From Defluviitaleaceae bacterium (GTDB lineage: Bacteria > Bacillota > Clostridia > Lachnospirales > UBA5962): 17,268 bases of DNA. The stretch lies in contig WQZK01000015.1 in NCBI GenBank assembly GCA_009780765.1, forward strand, positions 1 to 17,268. The letters run 5' to 3'. A program made the translations under genes and the position numbers. Position 1 is the first letter of the stretch, and each line of letters begins with the position of its first letter. This document shows positions 1 through 5,246 of this stretch, piece by piece. The notes beneath the pieces are model-generated. The model was not told where the DNA came from. It ran no database searches and worked only from the letters and a program-made list of their open reading frames with translations.

Positions 1-464
1 CCACCGTTACGGCCAGCATATTTTGGCGCAATTTCTTCAAACATTTTTTTCGCCATGTCAACCTCAACAGTGTTTTGCCTTTTCTTTCTGCCATCAGCAG
101 GAACTTCTGTAACAGAGTATAATTCTGCTAAAATTTTTCTTCTTGCATTTAAACGAGAAGGGTTATCTTTTTTGATTGTTTTTTCAACTTCGTCAAAAAT
201 TGTAACTCTCTTGCCGTTAACTTCTTCTTTAACACGTTTACCATCGGCATCTTTTCTAGCAACTTTAGCTTTAACCGTAACTTCTTCAAAGTTATCTTTT
301 TCTTTAACCGCTAAAGTTATTAATTTCTCTGCACTTCTTCTAATTTCTTTTGCTCTGGTTTCCGTGGTTTGTATGCTTCCATGATATAAAAGATTGGTCG
401 TAAGATTTCTAAGCATAGCTTTACGCTGAGTGCTCGTACGGCCAAGTTTTCTATAAGTAGCCAT
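1..464 (-). CDS. rplQ: 50S ribosomal protein L17 (bL17), 3' end cut by window edge
   Basis: L17 is a large-subunit protein near the peptide exit side of the 50S, usually the last gene of the alpha block. The ATG at 464 follows an AGGAGG site. 154 full codons are visible and the frame is still open at base 1. The N-terminus has the Firmicute core (YRKLGRTS at residues 4-11, TTETRAKEIRR at 33-43) and the last visible residues (APKYAGRNGG, from 146) match the segment just before the conserved C-terminal strand. Between LITLA (48-52) and the SRLNARRK segment (103-110) lies a lysine- and glutamate-rich insertion at about residues 57-101 that B. subtilis and E. coli L17 (about 120-127 aa) lack. I remember similar insertions in Lachnospiraceae L17 proteins. 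It lies 13 bp downstream of rpoA. Truncation is due to the window, not a mutation. Confidence 0.96.
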   Translation of the reverse strand, partial: MATYRKLGRTSTQRKAMLRNLTTNLLYHGSIQTTETRAKEIRRSAEKLITLAVKEKDNFEEVTVKAKVARKDADGKRVKEEVNGKRVTIFDEVEKTIKKDNPSRLNARRKILAELYSVTEVPADGRKKRQNTVEVDMAKKMFEEIAPKYAGRNG

Positions 465-477
465 TCTAAACCTCCTA

Positions 478-1434
478 TTATTCTTCCGAAGGAGCAAGCA
501 TAAGCCCAAGCTCCATCATTTTATTTAATACTTCTTCTAAAGATTTGCGACCTAAGTTTCTAACTTTCATCATATCTTCCTCAGTTTTGTCCGCTAAATC
601 TTTCACAGTGTTTATACCTGCACGTTTAAGGCAGTTGTAAGACCTAACAGAAAGATCCAACTCTTCTATAGATAATTCAAGAGCTTTTTCTTTCTTGCTT
701 TCGTCTTTTTCTACCATAATCTCTGTATTTTTTGTAGTTTCTGATAAATCTATAAACAGGCTAAAATGCTCGTTTAATACTTTTGCCGAAAGGCTAACTG
801 CGTCTTCAGGTGAAATAGTGCCGTTTGTGAAAACATCAAGCGTGAGTTTGTCAAAATCGGTTGTGTTACCAACGCGAGTGTCTTCAACCAAGAAATTAAC
901 TCTTTCAACAGGCGTATATATCGAATCTATCGGAATTGTGCCAATTGGCGAGTCTTTTTCTTTGTTTTTCTCAGCACTAATATAGCCACTGCCTTTTGTT
1001 ATAGTAAGTTCTATAAAAAGCTTTGTGTTCGCACCATCGAGCGTTGCTATGTGTAAATCAGGGTTCATTATTTCAACACTTGAGTCTACCTTAATATCAG
1101 ATGCTAAAACAACGCCTTCTCCCTGCATTTCTATATAAGCTATTTTCGGCTCTGAAAAATCAGAATCGCTTTTAAGTGCCAAGCTTTTAATGTTTAAAAT
1201 TATTTCAGAAACGTCTTCTTTAACGCCCTCTATAACGCTAAATTCGTGCAGAACTGATTCAATTTTAATCTTGCTAACCGCAACACCCGGAAGTGACGAA
1301 AGCAGTACTCTTCTTAATGAATTGCCCAAAGTTGTGCCGTATCCACGCTCTAAAGGCTCTATAACAAAACGGGCGTGTTTCCCGTTTGGAGCTACTTCTA
1401 CAATTTCGATGCTAGGTTTTTCAAATTCGAACAT
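478..1434 (-). CDS. rpoA: DNA-directed RNA polymerase subunit alpha
   Basis: The alpha subunit dimerises to start RNA polymerase assembly, and its C-terminal domain binds UP-element DNA and activators. At 318 aa it is close to the usual 314-330. The N-terminal domain (about 1-230) has the conserved RGYGTTLGNSLRR segment at about 30-42. After a linker comes the C-terminal domain (about 250-318) with SVRSYNCLKRAGI at 262-274, where R264 and N267 match the DNA-contacting R265 and N268 of E. coli, and RNLGRKS at 331-equivalent position near residue 292-298. The ATG at 1434 sits 8 nt after GGAGG; another ATG 4 nt upstream is out of frame. It is separated from rpsD by a 63-bp AT-rich gap and followed closely by rplQ. 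Confidence 0.99.
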   Translation of the reverse strand: MFEFEKPSIEIVEVAPNGKHARFVIEPLERGYGTTLGNSLRRVLLSSLPGVAVSKIKIESVLHEFSVIEGVKEDVSEIILNIKSLALKSDSDFSEPKIAYIEMQGEGVVLASDIKVDSSVEIMNPDLHIATLDGANTKLFIELTITKGSGYISAEKNKEKDSPIGTIPIDSIYTPVERVNFLVEDTRVGNTTDFDKLTLDVFTNGTISPEDAVSLSAKVLNEHFSLFIDLSETTKNTEIMVEKDESKKEKALELSIEELDLSVRSYNCLKRAGINTVKDLADKTEEDMMKVRNLGRKSLEEVLNKMMELGLMLAPSEE

Positions 1435-1452
1435 GCATCAAACCTCCTTCAT

Positions 1453-1474
1453 TATTATTAGATTATTAATAATA
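1453..1474 (-). other. AT-only hairpin in the rpsD-rpoA gap
   Basis: The gap 1435-1497 contains a perfect 8-bp inverted repeat made only of A and T (arms 1453-1460 and 1467-1474, 6-nt loop). With no G-C pairs it would be weak as RNA. I see no U-run that would make it a terminator and no good -35/-10 pair. It may simply reflect AT-rich spacer sequence. Confidence 0.3.
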
Positions 1475-1497
1475 TTACTATGAAAACAAGGTTATTA

Positions 1498-2091
1498 TTA
1501 TTTCGAGTAAAGCTCTACGATAAGCATTTCATTAACAGGAACGTCAATCTGCTCTCTTGTTGGGATAGAAAGAACAGTTCCACGTAGATTTTCAACATCT
1601 GCATTTAACCATTCTGGTGCAATTCTACCATGAGTTGCATCAATAATATCTTTAAACTTCGACGAGTTAGCAGATTTATCGCGAATAGAAACTTGGTCGC
1701 CCGCCTTAACTCTGTATGAAGGAATATTTACGCTTTTGCCATTAATAAGCACTAGTTTGTGAGAAACAATTTGTCTAGCCTCTCTACGAGTACGAGCAAG
1801 ACCTAGCCTGAAAATAACATTATCAAGTCTTAATTCTAAAGATTTTAATAAATTTTCTCCCGAAATACCAGGTTGTTTAGAAGCTTTTTCAAAATCGTTT
1901 CTAAATTGTTTTTCTAAAACGCCATATATAAATTTAGCTTTTTGCTTTTCTCTAAGTTGTAAGCCATATTCGCTCATTTTTTTAGGGCGAGTATTAACTT
2001 GTCTTTTTGATTTTTTAGAAATACCTAAAACAGTTGGTTCAAGCCCTAAAGCTTTACATCTTTTAAGTACTGGTTCTCTATTTACAGCCAT
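1498..2091 (-). CDS. rpsD: 30S ribosomal protein S4 (uS4), cysteine-poor form
   Basis: S4 is a primary 16S rRNA-binding protein that nucleates 30S assembly, affects decoding fidelity, and is a known autogenous regulator (alpha operon in E. coli, its own gene in B. subtilis). At 197 aa it is of normal length. The S4 RNA-binding domain lies at about 87-150, with the LRLDNVIFRLGLARTRREARQ segment at its start. The N-terminus (MAVNREPVLKRCKALG) has only one cysteine, so the four-Cys zinc site of many S4 proteins is absent; this C-minus form is common in Clostridia. The ATG at 2091 follows a GGGGGTG-type site, and rpsK ends 12 bp upstream. Being within the alpha block, S4 is the natural candidate regulator of rpsM-rplQ, which is inference here. 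Confidence 0.98.
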   Translation of the reverse strand: MAVNREPVLKRCKALGLEPTVLGISKKSKRQVNTRPKKMSEYGLQLREKQKAKFIYGVLEKQFRNDFEKASKQPGISGENLLKSLELRLDNVIFRLGLARTRREARQIVSHKLVLINGKSVNIPSYRVKAGDQVSIRDKSANSSKFKDIIDATHGRIAPEWLNADVENLRGTVLSIPTREQIDVPVNEMLIVELYSK

Positions 2092-2103
2092 TATCTACAC
2101 CCC

Positions 2104-2505
2104 CTATACCCTTCTACGTTTTGGCGGCCTGCAACCATTGTGTGGAACAGGCGTTACATCTCTAATCATAGTAACCTCGAGGCCCGCTGCTTGAAGTGCA
2201 CGAATAGCCGCTTCACGGCCCGAGCCAGGGCCTTTAACAAAAACTTCTACAGTTTTCAAACCAAATTCTTTAGCAGCGTTTGCTGCTTTATCAGAAGCCA
2301 TCTGTGCCGCATAAGGCGTTGATTTTCTAGAGCCTCTGAATCCGAGTTCTCCAGCAGAAGCCCAAGAAAGTGCATTACCTTGAGAATCTGTCATTGTAAC
2401 AATTGTATTATTAAATGTTGATTTGATGTGAGCTTGGCCACGTTCAACATTTTTTCTATCACGACGTCTGCGGGTAGTTGTCTTTTTTACCGCTTTTTTA
2501 GCCAT
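2104..2505 (-). CDS. rpsK: 30S ribosomal protein S11 (uS11)
   Basis: S11 lies on the 30S platform, contacts S7 across the E-site mRNA path and helps shape the Shine-Dalgarno helix chamber. The 133-aa length is typical. Diagnostic segments include HIKSTFNNTIVT (residues 26-37), SAGELGFRGSRKSTPYAAQ (about 51-69), VKGPGSGREAAIRAL, and the basic C-terminal tail HNGCRPPKRRRV. The N-terminus is highly basic. The ATG at 2505 is preceded by an AGGAGG site. It lies between rpsM (48-bp gap) and rpsD (12-bp gap), the usual alpha order. Confidence 0.98.
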   Translation of the reverse strand: MAKKAVKKTTTRRRRDRKNVERGQAHIKSTFNNTIVTMTDSQGNALSWASAGELGFRGSRKSTPYAAQMASDKAANAAKEFGLKTVEVFVKGPGSGREAAIRALQAAGLEVTMIRDVTPVPHNGCRPPKRRRV

Positions 2506-2527
2506 CTAAATTAAACCTCCTATATGA

Positions 2528-2545
2528 AACTTTACATAAAAAGTT
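2528..2545 (-). other. Short hairpin in the rpsM-rpsK gap
   Basis: The 48-bp gap holds a perfect 6-bp inverted repeat, AACTTT/AAAGTT (2528-2533 and 2540-2545), with a 6-nt loop, ending a few nt before the rpsK ribosome binding site. It lacks a U-run and is not a terminator. It is mostly A-T, so the function is uncertain. Confidence 0.35.
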
Positions 2546-2553
2546 AGACCCTA

Positions 2554-2922
2554 TTATTTCTTCTTATTAGCAATTGTTTTTGCTGGGCCTTTTCTTGTTC
2601 TTGCATTAGTTTTAGTTCTTTGCCCTCTTACAGGAAGGTTTCTTCTATGTCTAATGCCTCTATTACAGCTAATTTCTACAAGGCGTTTAATATTAAGAGC
2701 AACTTCACGTCTTAATTCACCTTCAACTTTTAAAGTGTTGTTAATAACTTCTCTTATTTTTGAAACTTCAACATCTGTTAAATCTCTAACTCTTGTGTTA
2801 GGGTTAACACCAGCTTCTGCCAAAATTTTATTTGAAGAAGCACGGCCTATGCCAAAAATATAAGTAAGTCCTATTTCTACGCGTTTCTCGCGTGGTAAGT
2901 CTACACCTTCAATACGTGCCAA
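2554..2922 (-). CDS. rpsM: 30S ribosomal protein S13 (uS13), UUG start
   Basis: S13 sits in the 30S head, forms intersubunit bridges with the 50S and touches the P-site tRNA through its C-terminal tail. The 122-aa length is standard. It begins MARIEGVDLPREKRVEIGLTYI-type sequence, has the helix-two-turn-helix core GIGRASSNKIL (25-35), the conserved RGIRHRRNLPVRGQRTK segment (about 92-108), and a lysine/arginine tail. The start is TTG at 2922, nine nt after AGGAGG, and no ATG gives a canonical N-terminus. It opens the alpha block after a 107-nt structured gap following rpmJ, the place occupied in E. coli by the S4-binding alpha leader upstream of a GUG-started rpsM. Confidence 0.97.
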   Translation of the reverse strand: MARIEGVDLPREKRVEIGLTYIFGIGRASSNKILAEAGVNPNTRVRDLTDVEVSKIREVINNTLKVEGELRREVALNIKRLVEISCNRGIRHRRNLPVRGQRTKTNARTRKGPAKTIANKKK

Positions 2923-2943
2923 TTAAGTGCACCTCCTAAAAAT

Positions 2944-3007
2944 AAATGTATCCGTTCATAACAAAGCAGGTTATAATCCAGCCTTTAAGGATTATCGACC
3001 CTCATTT
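2944..3007 (-). promoter_or_regulatory. Structured rpmJ-rpsM gap, possible alpha-block leader element
   Basis: The gap 2923-3029 is long for this cluster. In minus-strand RNA it contains a perfect 7-bp hairpin ATAATCC/GGATTAT (plus coordinates 2973-2979 and 2989-2995, 9-nt loop). A second 5-bp hairpin (2958-2974, arms ATAAC/GTTAT) overlaps it by two nt, so both cannot form fully at once. A possible outer 5-bp pairing of 3003-3007 with 2944-2948 would enclose both. The next elements are the AGGAGG site and the UUG start of rpsM. Its position matches the E. coli S4-controlled alpha leader; the regulatory role is inference. Confidence 0.45.
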
Positions 3008-3029
3008 GACCATATTAAATATCTCAATA

Positions 3030-3143
3030 TTAACCTTGTCTTTGTTTATGCTTTGGATTTTCACAAATAACGCGTATCGCGCCTTTTCTTTTAATAATTT
3101 TGCATTTTTCGCAAATAGGTTTTACTGATGCACGCACCTTCAT
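3030..3143 (-). CDS. rpmJ: 50S ribosomal protein L36 (bL36), zinc-binding form
   Basis: This 37-aa protein (MKVRASVKPICEKCKIIKRK at the N-terminus, ending KHKQRQG) is the smallest ribosomal protein of the 50S and sits deep in 23S rRNA. The zinc ribbon is complete: C11, C14, C27 and H32 in the CxxC-x12-C-x4-H pattern, so this is the C-plus, zinc-loaded paralogue. The ATG at 3143 follows AAAGGAG. It lies 37 bp after infA and 107 bp before rpsM, its normal place in Firmicutes. It is under 40 codons and easy to miss in automated calls. Confidence 0.97.
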   Translation of the reverse strand: MKVRASVKPICEKCKIIKRKGAIRVICENPKHKQRQG

Positions 3144-3180
3144 TGCTAAACGCTCCTTTCAATTTGGCAAATCACTTGGT

Positions 3181-3399
3181 TTATTTATCTCTCCAAATAA
3201 TTCTGCCTTTTGTTAAATCATACGGACTCATTTCAATTTGGACTTTATCACCGGGTATAATTCTAATGAAATTCATTCTAAGTTTACCTGATAAATGCCC
3301 CATAATTCGGTGTCCGTTTTCAAGTTCAACCAAAAATACAGCATTAGGAAGCTTTTCAACAACAGTGCCTTCTACTTCAATTACGTCATTTTTAGACAA
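3181..3399 (-). CDS. infA: Translation initiation factor IF-1, UUG start
   Basis: IF-1 binds the 30S A site and, with IF-2 and IF-3, assembles the initiation complex. It is a single OB-fold protein. The chosen start is TTG at 3399, nine nt after AAGGAGG (3409-3415), giving 72 aa beginning MSKNDVIEVEG, the canonical family start and length. An in-frame TTG at 3408 would add three residues but abuts the Shine-Dalgarno and is unlikely. Diagnostic OB segments are VVEKLPNAVFLVELENGH, SGKLRMNFIRI, PGDKV and SPYDLTKGRI. It overlaps the last 8 nt of the KOW gene, suggesting coupled translation. Transcription should come from both the read-through operon and the promoter at 3721-3749. Confidence 0.97.
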   Translation of the reverse strand: MSKNDVIEVEGTVVEKLPNAVFLVELENGHRIMGHLSGKLRMNFIRIIPGDKVQIEMSPYDLTKGRIIWRDK

Positions 3400-3670
3400 T
3401 TGAGCCAACCTCCTTAAAATTTTTTATCGATTTTCTAATATCCGAATCTAATAGATATGATTTTTCTAAAAGTTTTATTCCGATATCTATATCAATAAAA
3501 TTAGTTTTTTGAACATGCTTAATTTTCTTTTTTTTAGGTTTTTCAAGTTTTCTTAAAGAACCATTAGCAAGATAAAGAAATTCGCCACTTATTTGGGTTA
3601 CAATAAACGCTTCGCCCTTATCTCTGCCACTTTTAGAAAATACAATCTGCCCTAGTTTAAAGTCTGACAA
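3392..3670 (-). CDS. KOW-domain RNA-binding protein (L14e-like), UUG start
   Basis: This 92-aa protein belongs to the small KOW family found between map and infA in many Firmicutes (the position of ybzG in B. subtilis). An N-terminal KOW motif (GQIVFSKSGRDKGEAFIV, 7-24) resembles ribosomal L14e/L24. A conserved basic patch follows (NGSLRKLEKPKKKKIKHVQK, 36-55), then a short helical tail (LLDSDIRKSIKNF, 73-85). These features suggest RNA or ribosome binding, but I know of no established function. The only plausible start is TTG at 3670, just after an in-frame stop and a GAGGGTG site. It is the first gene after the internal promoter and overlaps infA by 8 nt. Its fixed place beside infA suggests a translation-related role, which is inference. 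Confidence 0.9.
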   Translation of the reverse strand: MSDFKLGQIVFSKSGRDKGEAFIVTQISGEFLYLANGSLRKLEKPKKKKIKHVQKTNFIDIDIGIKLLEKSYLLDSDIRKSIKNFKEVGSIV

Positions 3671-3694
3671 CTTATCACACCCTCAACCAATTTA

Positions 3695-3714
3695 GCATTG
3701 CTCAAAAGCAACGC
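3695..3714 (-). other. Hairpin at the predicted 5' end of the infA-alpha transcript
   Basis: The inverted repeat GCGTTGCT/AGCAATGC (minus sense; plus coordinates 3707-3714 and 3695-3702) forms 8 bp with one G-U pair and a 4-nt loop. Its base falls at the expected start site, 7 nt after the -10 box. No U-run follows, so it is not a terminator. A hairpin at the extreme 5' end can protect an mRNA from 5'-dependent decay; that role here is inference. Confidence 0.55.
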
Positions 3715-3720
3715 CCATAT

Positions 3721-3749
3721 ATTATAACATAAAATAAACCAAATGTCAA
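3721..3749 (-). promoter_or_regulatory. Sigma-A consensus promoter for KOW gene-infA-alpha block
   Basis: On the minus strand the -35 TTGACA (plus 3744-3749) and -10 TATAAT (plus 3721-3726) are both exact consensus hexamers, separated by 17 bp. A TG one base upstream of the -10 gives an extended -10. The -35 begins 8 bp after the map stop codon. The expected start is near 3714, leaving a 44-nt leader before the KOW gene TTG. It would give infA, rpmJ, rpsM, rpsK, rpsD, rpoA and rplQ transcription independent of the upstream operon. Confidence 0.88.
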
Positions 3750-3756
3750 AAAATAT

Positions 3757-4530
3757 TTAATATATAGTTAATATTTCTGGCTCTCCGTCTGTAATTAAGA
3801 TAGTGTTTTCATAATGAGCCGAATACTTACCATCTTTTGTTACAACTGTCCAGCCATCTTTTAAGATTTTATAAGCACTAGAACCTTGATTTACCATGGG
3901 CTCTATAGCAAGCGTCATACCTTTGTGCAATTTTGGACCACGATTTTTCATTCTACAATTTGGAATGGCAGGGTCTTCATGCAAAGTTTTGCCAATGCCA
4001 TGCCCCCCAAAATCGCTTTCTAAGATAGAATAGCCAAAGCTTTCTATATAATCGCCTATGGCTGCCGAAATAGAGTGTAAATGCTCCGAAGTTTTTGCAA
4101 ACTTCATGCCCTCAAAAAAACTTTTTTCAGTAACCGAAACGAGTTTTTTATGCTCTTCGTCTACATCGCCAACTAAAAACGTTCTAGCAGCATCGCCATG
4201 AAATCCACCTATATACGCTCCAACGTCAATACTTACAATATCGCCATTTTTAAGCTTTCTTAAACTTGGTATTCCATGAATTACCTCGTCGTTCACAGAA
4301 ATGCATGTGTGTTTTGGATAGATTGGAACATCTATAGCAGGTGCTTCAAACCCCAAAAACGACGATACAGCACCTCGGCTTTTAATATATTCCGCAGCAA
4401 TAATATCAAGCTCGTTTGTAGTAATGCCCACTTTGATACTTTTTTCAAGAAGCTCCAAGGTTTTAGCAACTATTTCCGAGGCAATTCTCATTTTATTAAT
4501 TTGTTCGCTATTTTTAATGATAATCGCCAT
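3757..4530 (-). CDS. map: Methionine aminopeptidase, type I
   Basis: This enzyme removes the initiator methionine from nascent proteins in the cytosol as a dinuclear metal hydrolase. At 257 aa it is a type I enzyme with the bare pita-bread catalytic domain and no N-terminal SH3 zinc extension. All five metal ligands can be placed: D102 (IDVGA), D113 (GDAARTF), H177 (GGHGIG), E210 (IEPM) and E241 (YENTI). H85 in VIHGIP is the conserved substrate-side histidine. The ATG at 4530 lies 3 bp after the adk stop, so the two are probably translationally coupled. The internal promoter for infA follows directly. Confidence 0.98.
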   Translation of the reverse strand: MAIIIKNSEQINKMRIASEIVAKTLELLEKSIKVGITTNELDIIAAEYIKSRGAVSSFLGFEAPAIDVPIYPKHTCISVNDEVIHGIPSLRKLKNGDIVSIDVGAYIGGFHGDAARTFLVGDVDEEHKKLVSVTEKSFFEGMKFAKTSEHLHSISAAIGDYIESFGYSILESDFGGHGIGKTLHEDPAIPNCRMKNRGPKLHKGMTLAIEPMVNQGSSAYKILKDGWTVVTKDGKYSAHYENTILITDGEPEILTIY

Positions 4531-4533
4531 CGT

Positions 4534-5163
4534 TTACACTCCAAGTATTTCTACAATCAGCTCTTTTGTTGCAAAAACATCTTTAGTTCCGTCTACAGTA
4601 AAAAGCTTGTCTTTTTCTTCATAAAAATTAATAATCGGCGATGTTAGCTTATGAAAAATATCTAATCTATCGCTAACAGTTTCTGCTTTATCATCTTCAC
4701 GTTGAACAAGACTTGTATCGCAAACATCGCATTTACCAGAAACTTTTGGCGGAAAATTTTTAACATGATACATTGCACTACATTTTGGGCAAACAAGCCT
4801 ACCAGTGAGCCTTTCGATAACAACTTTATCGTCAACCTTAACATAAATTGCTTTATCTATAATTGCAAAGTCCTCTAAAGACTCCGCTTGATACAATGTT
4901 CTTGGAAAACCATCCAAAATATAACCGTTCTTGCAATCATCTTGCTTAATTCTTTCTTTAACGAGTTTGATTGTAAGTTCGTCTTCAACAAGGCCACCCT
5001 TGTCCATTATATCGTGAATAGCCAAGCCAATTTCTGTTTTATCACGCATATGCTCTCTAAAAATATCGCCCGTTGATATATGCGGTATTTCATAATACTT
5101 TGAAAGTTTTTTTGCTTGCGTGCCTTTACCTGCACCCGAAACGCCTAGTAAAATTAATTTCAT
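4534..5163 (-). CDS. adk: Adenylate kinase, zinc-lid long form
   Basis: Adenylate kinase interconverts ATP plus AMP with two ADP and balances adenine nucleotides in the cytosol. The protein is 209 aa. The P-loop is GVSGAGKGT (7-15), where the usual second proline of GPPGAGKGT is Ser9. The AMP-binding TGDIFR (31-36) and DGFPRT (84-89) motifs are intact. The lid domain (about 122-159) carries C125, C128, C145 and C148, the four-cysteine zinc site typical of Gram-positive enzymes. The ATG at 5163 is preceded by an AGAGG site. It lies between secY (83-bp gap with a strong hairpin) and map (3-bp gap), the usual Firmicute order. Confidence 0.98.
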   Translation of the reverse strand: MKLILLGVSGAGKGTQAKKLSKYYEIPHISTGDIFREHMRDKTEIGLAIHDIMDKGGLVEDELTIKLVKERIKQDDCKNGYILDGFPRTLYQAESLEDFAIIDKAIYVKVDDKVVIERLTGRLVCPKCSAMYHVKNFPPKVSGKCDVCDTSLVQREDDKAETVSDRLDIFHKLTSPIINFYEEKDKLFTVDGTKDVFATKELIVEILGV

Positions 5164-5194
5164 GATAAACCTCTTTCCAAGCCTACTGTTTTAA

Positions 5195-5228
5195 GGCAAA
5201 GTGGCGATTTTTAAAAGGCCACCTTGCC
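5195..5228 (-). other. Strong 11-bp hairpin in the secY-adk gap
   Basis: Arms at 5195-5205 and 5218-5228 pair over 11 bp with a single G-U wobble (minus sense GGCAAGGTGGC with GCCACTTTGCC) around a 12-nt loop. It is the most G-C-rich inverted repeat in any gap here. On the minus strand it is followed by TTAAAAC, not a U-run, so it is not a classical terminator. A role as a processing, stability or partial attenuation element between secY and adk is possible but unproven. Confidence 0.65.
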
Positions 5229-5246
5229 AATAAACATTTCCTAAAT

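Noticed and set aside
55..384. 109-codon plus-strand open frame opposite rplQ
   Set aside because: The hydrophobic-looking translation is the expected antisense of lysine- and glutamate-rich L17 codons. No promoter or Shine-Dalgarno was seen.
1435..1497. Promoter in the rpsD-rpoA gap
   Set aside because: The gap is AT-rich by composition. The best TTGTTT with TAATCT pairing is far from consensus in the -10 and not convincing.
3400..3408. IF-1 start at TTG 3408
   Set aside because: It directly abuts the Shine-Dalgarno; the in-frame TTG at 3399 has correct spacing and gives the standard 72-aa protein.
5195..5228. secY-adk hairpin as an intrinsic terminator
   Set aside because: No U-run follows the stem on the minus strand, and adk and map follow with no promoter seen of their own.
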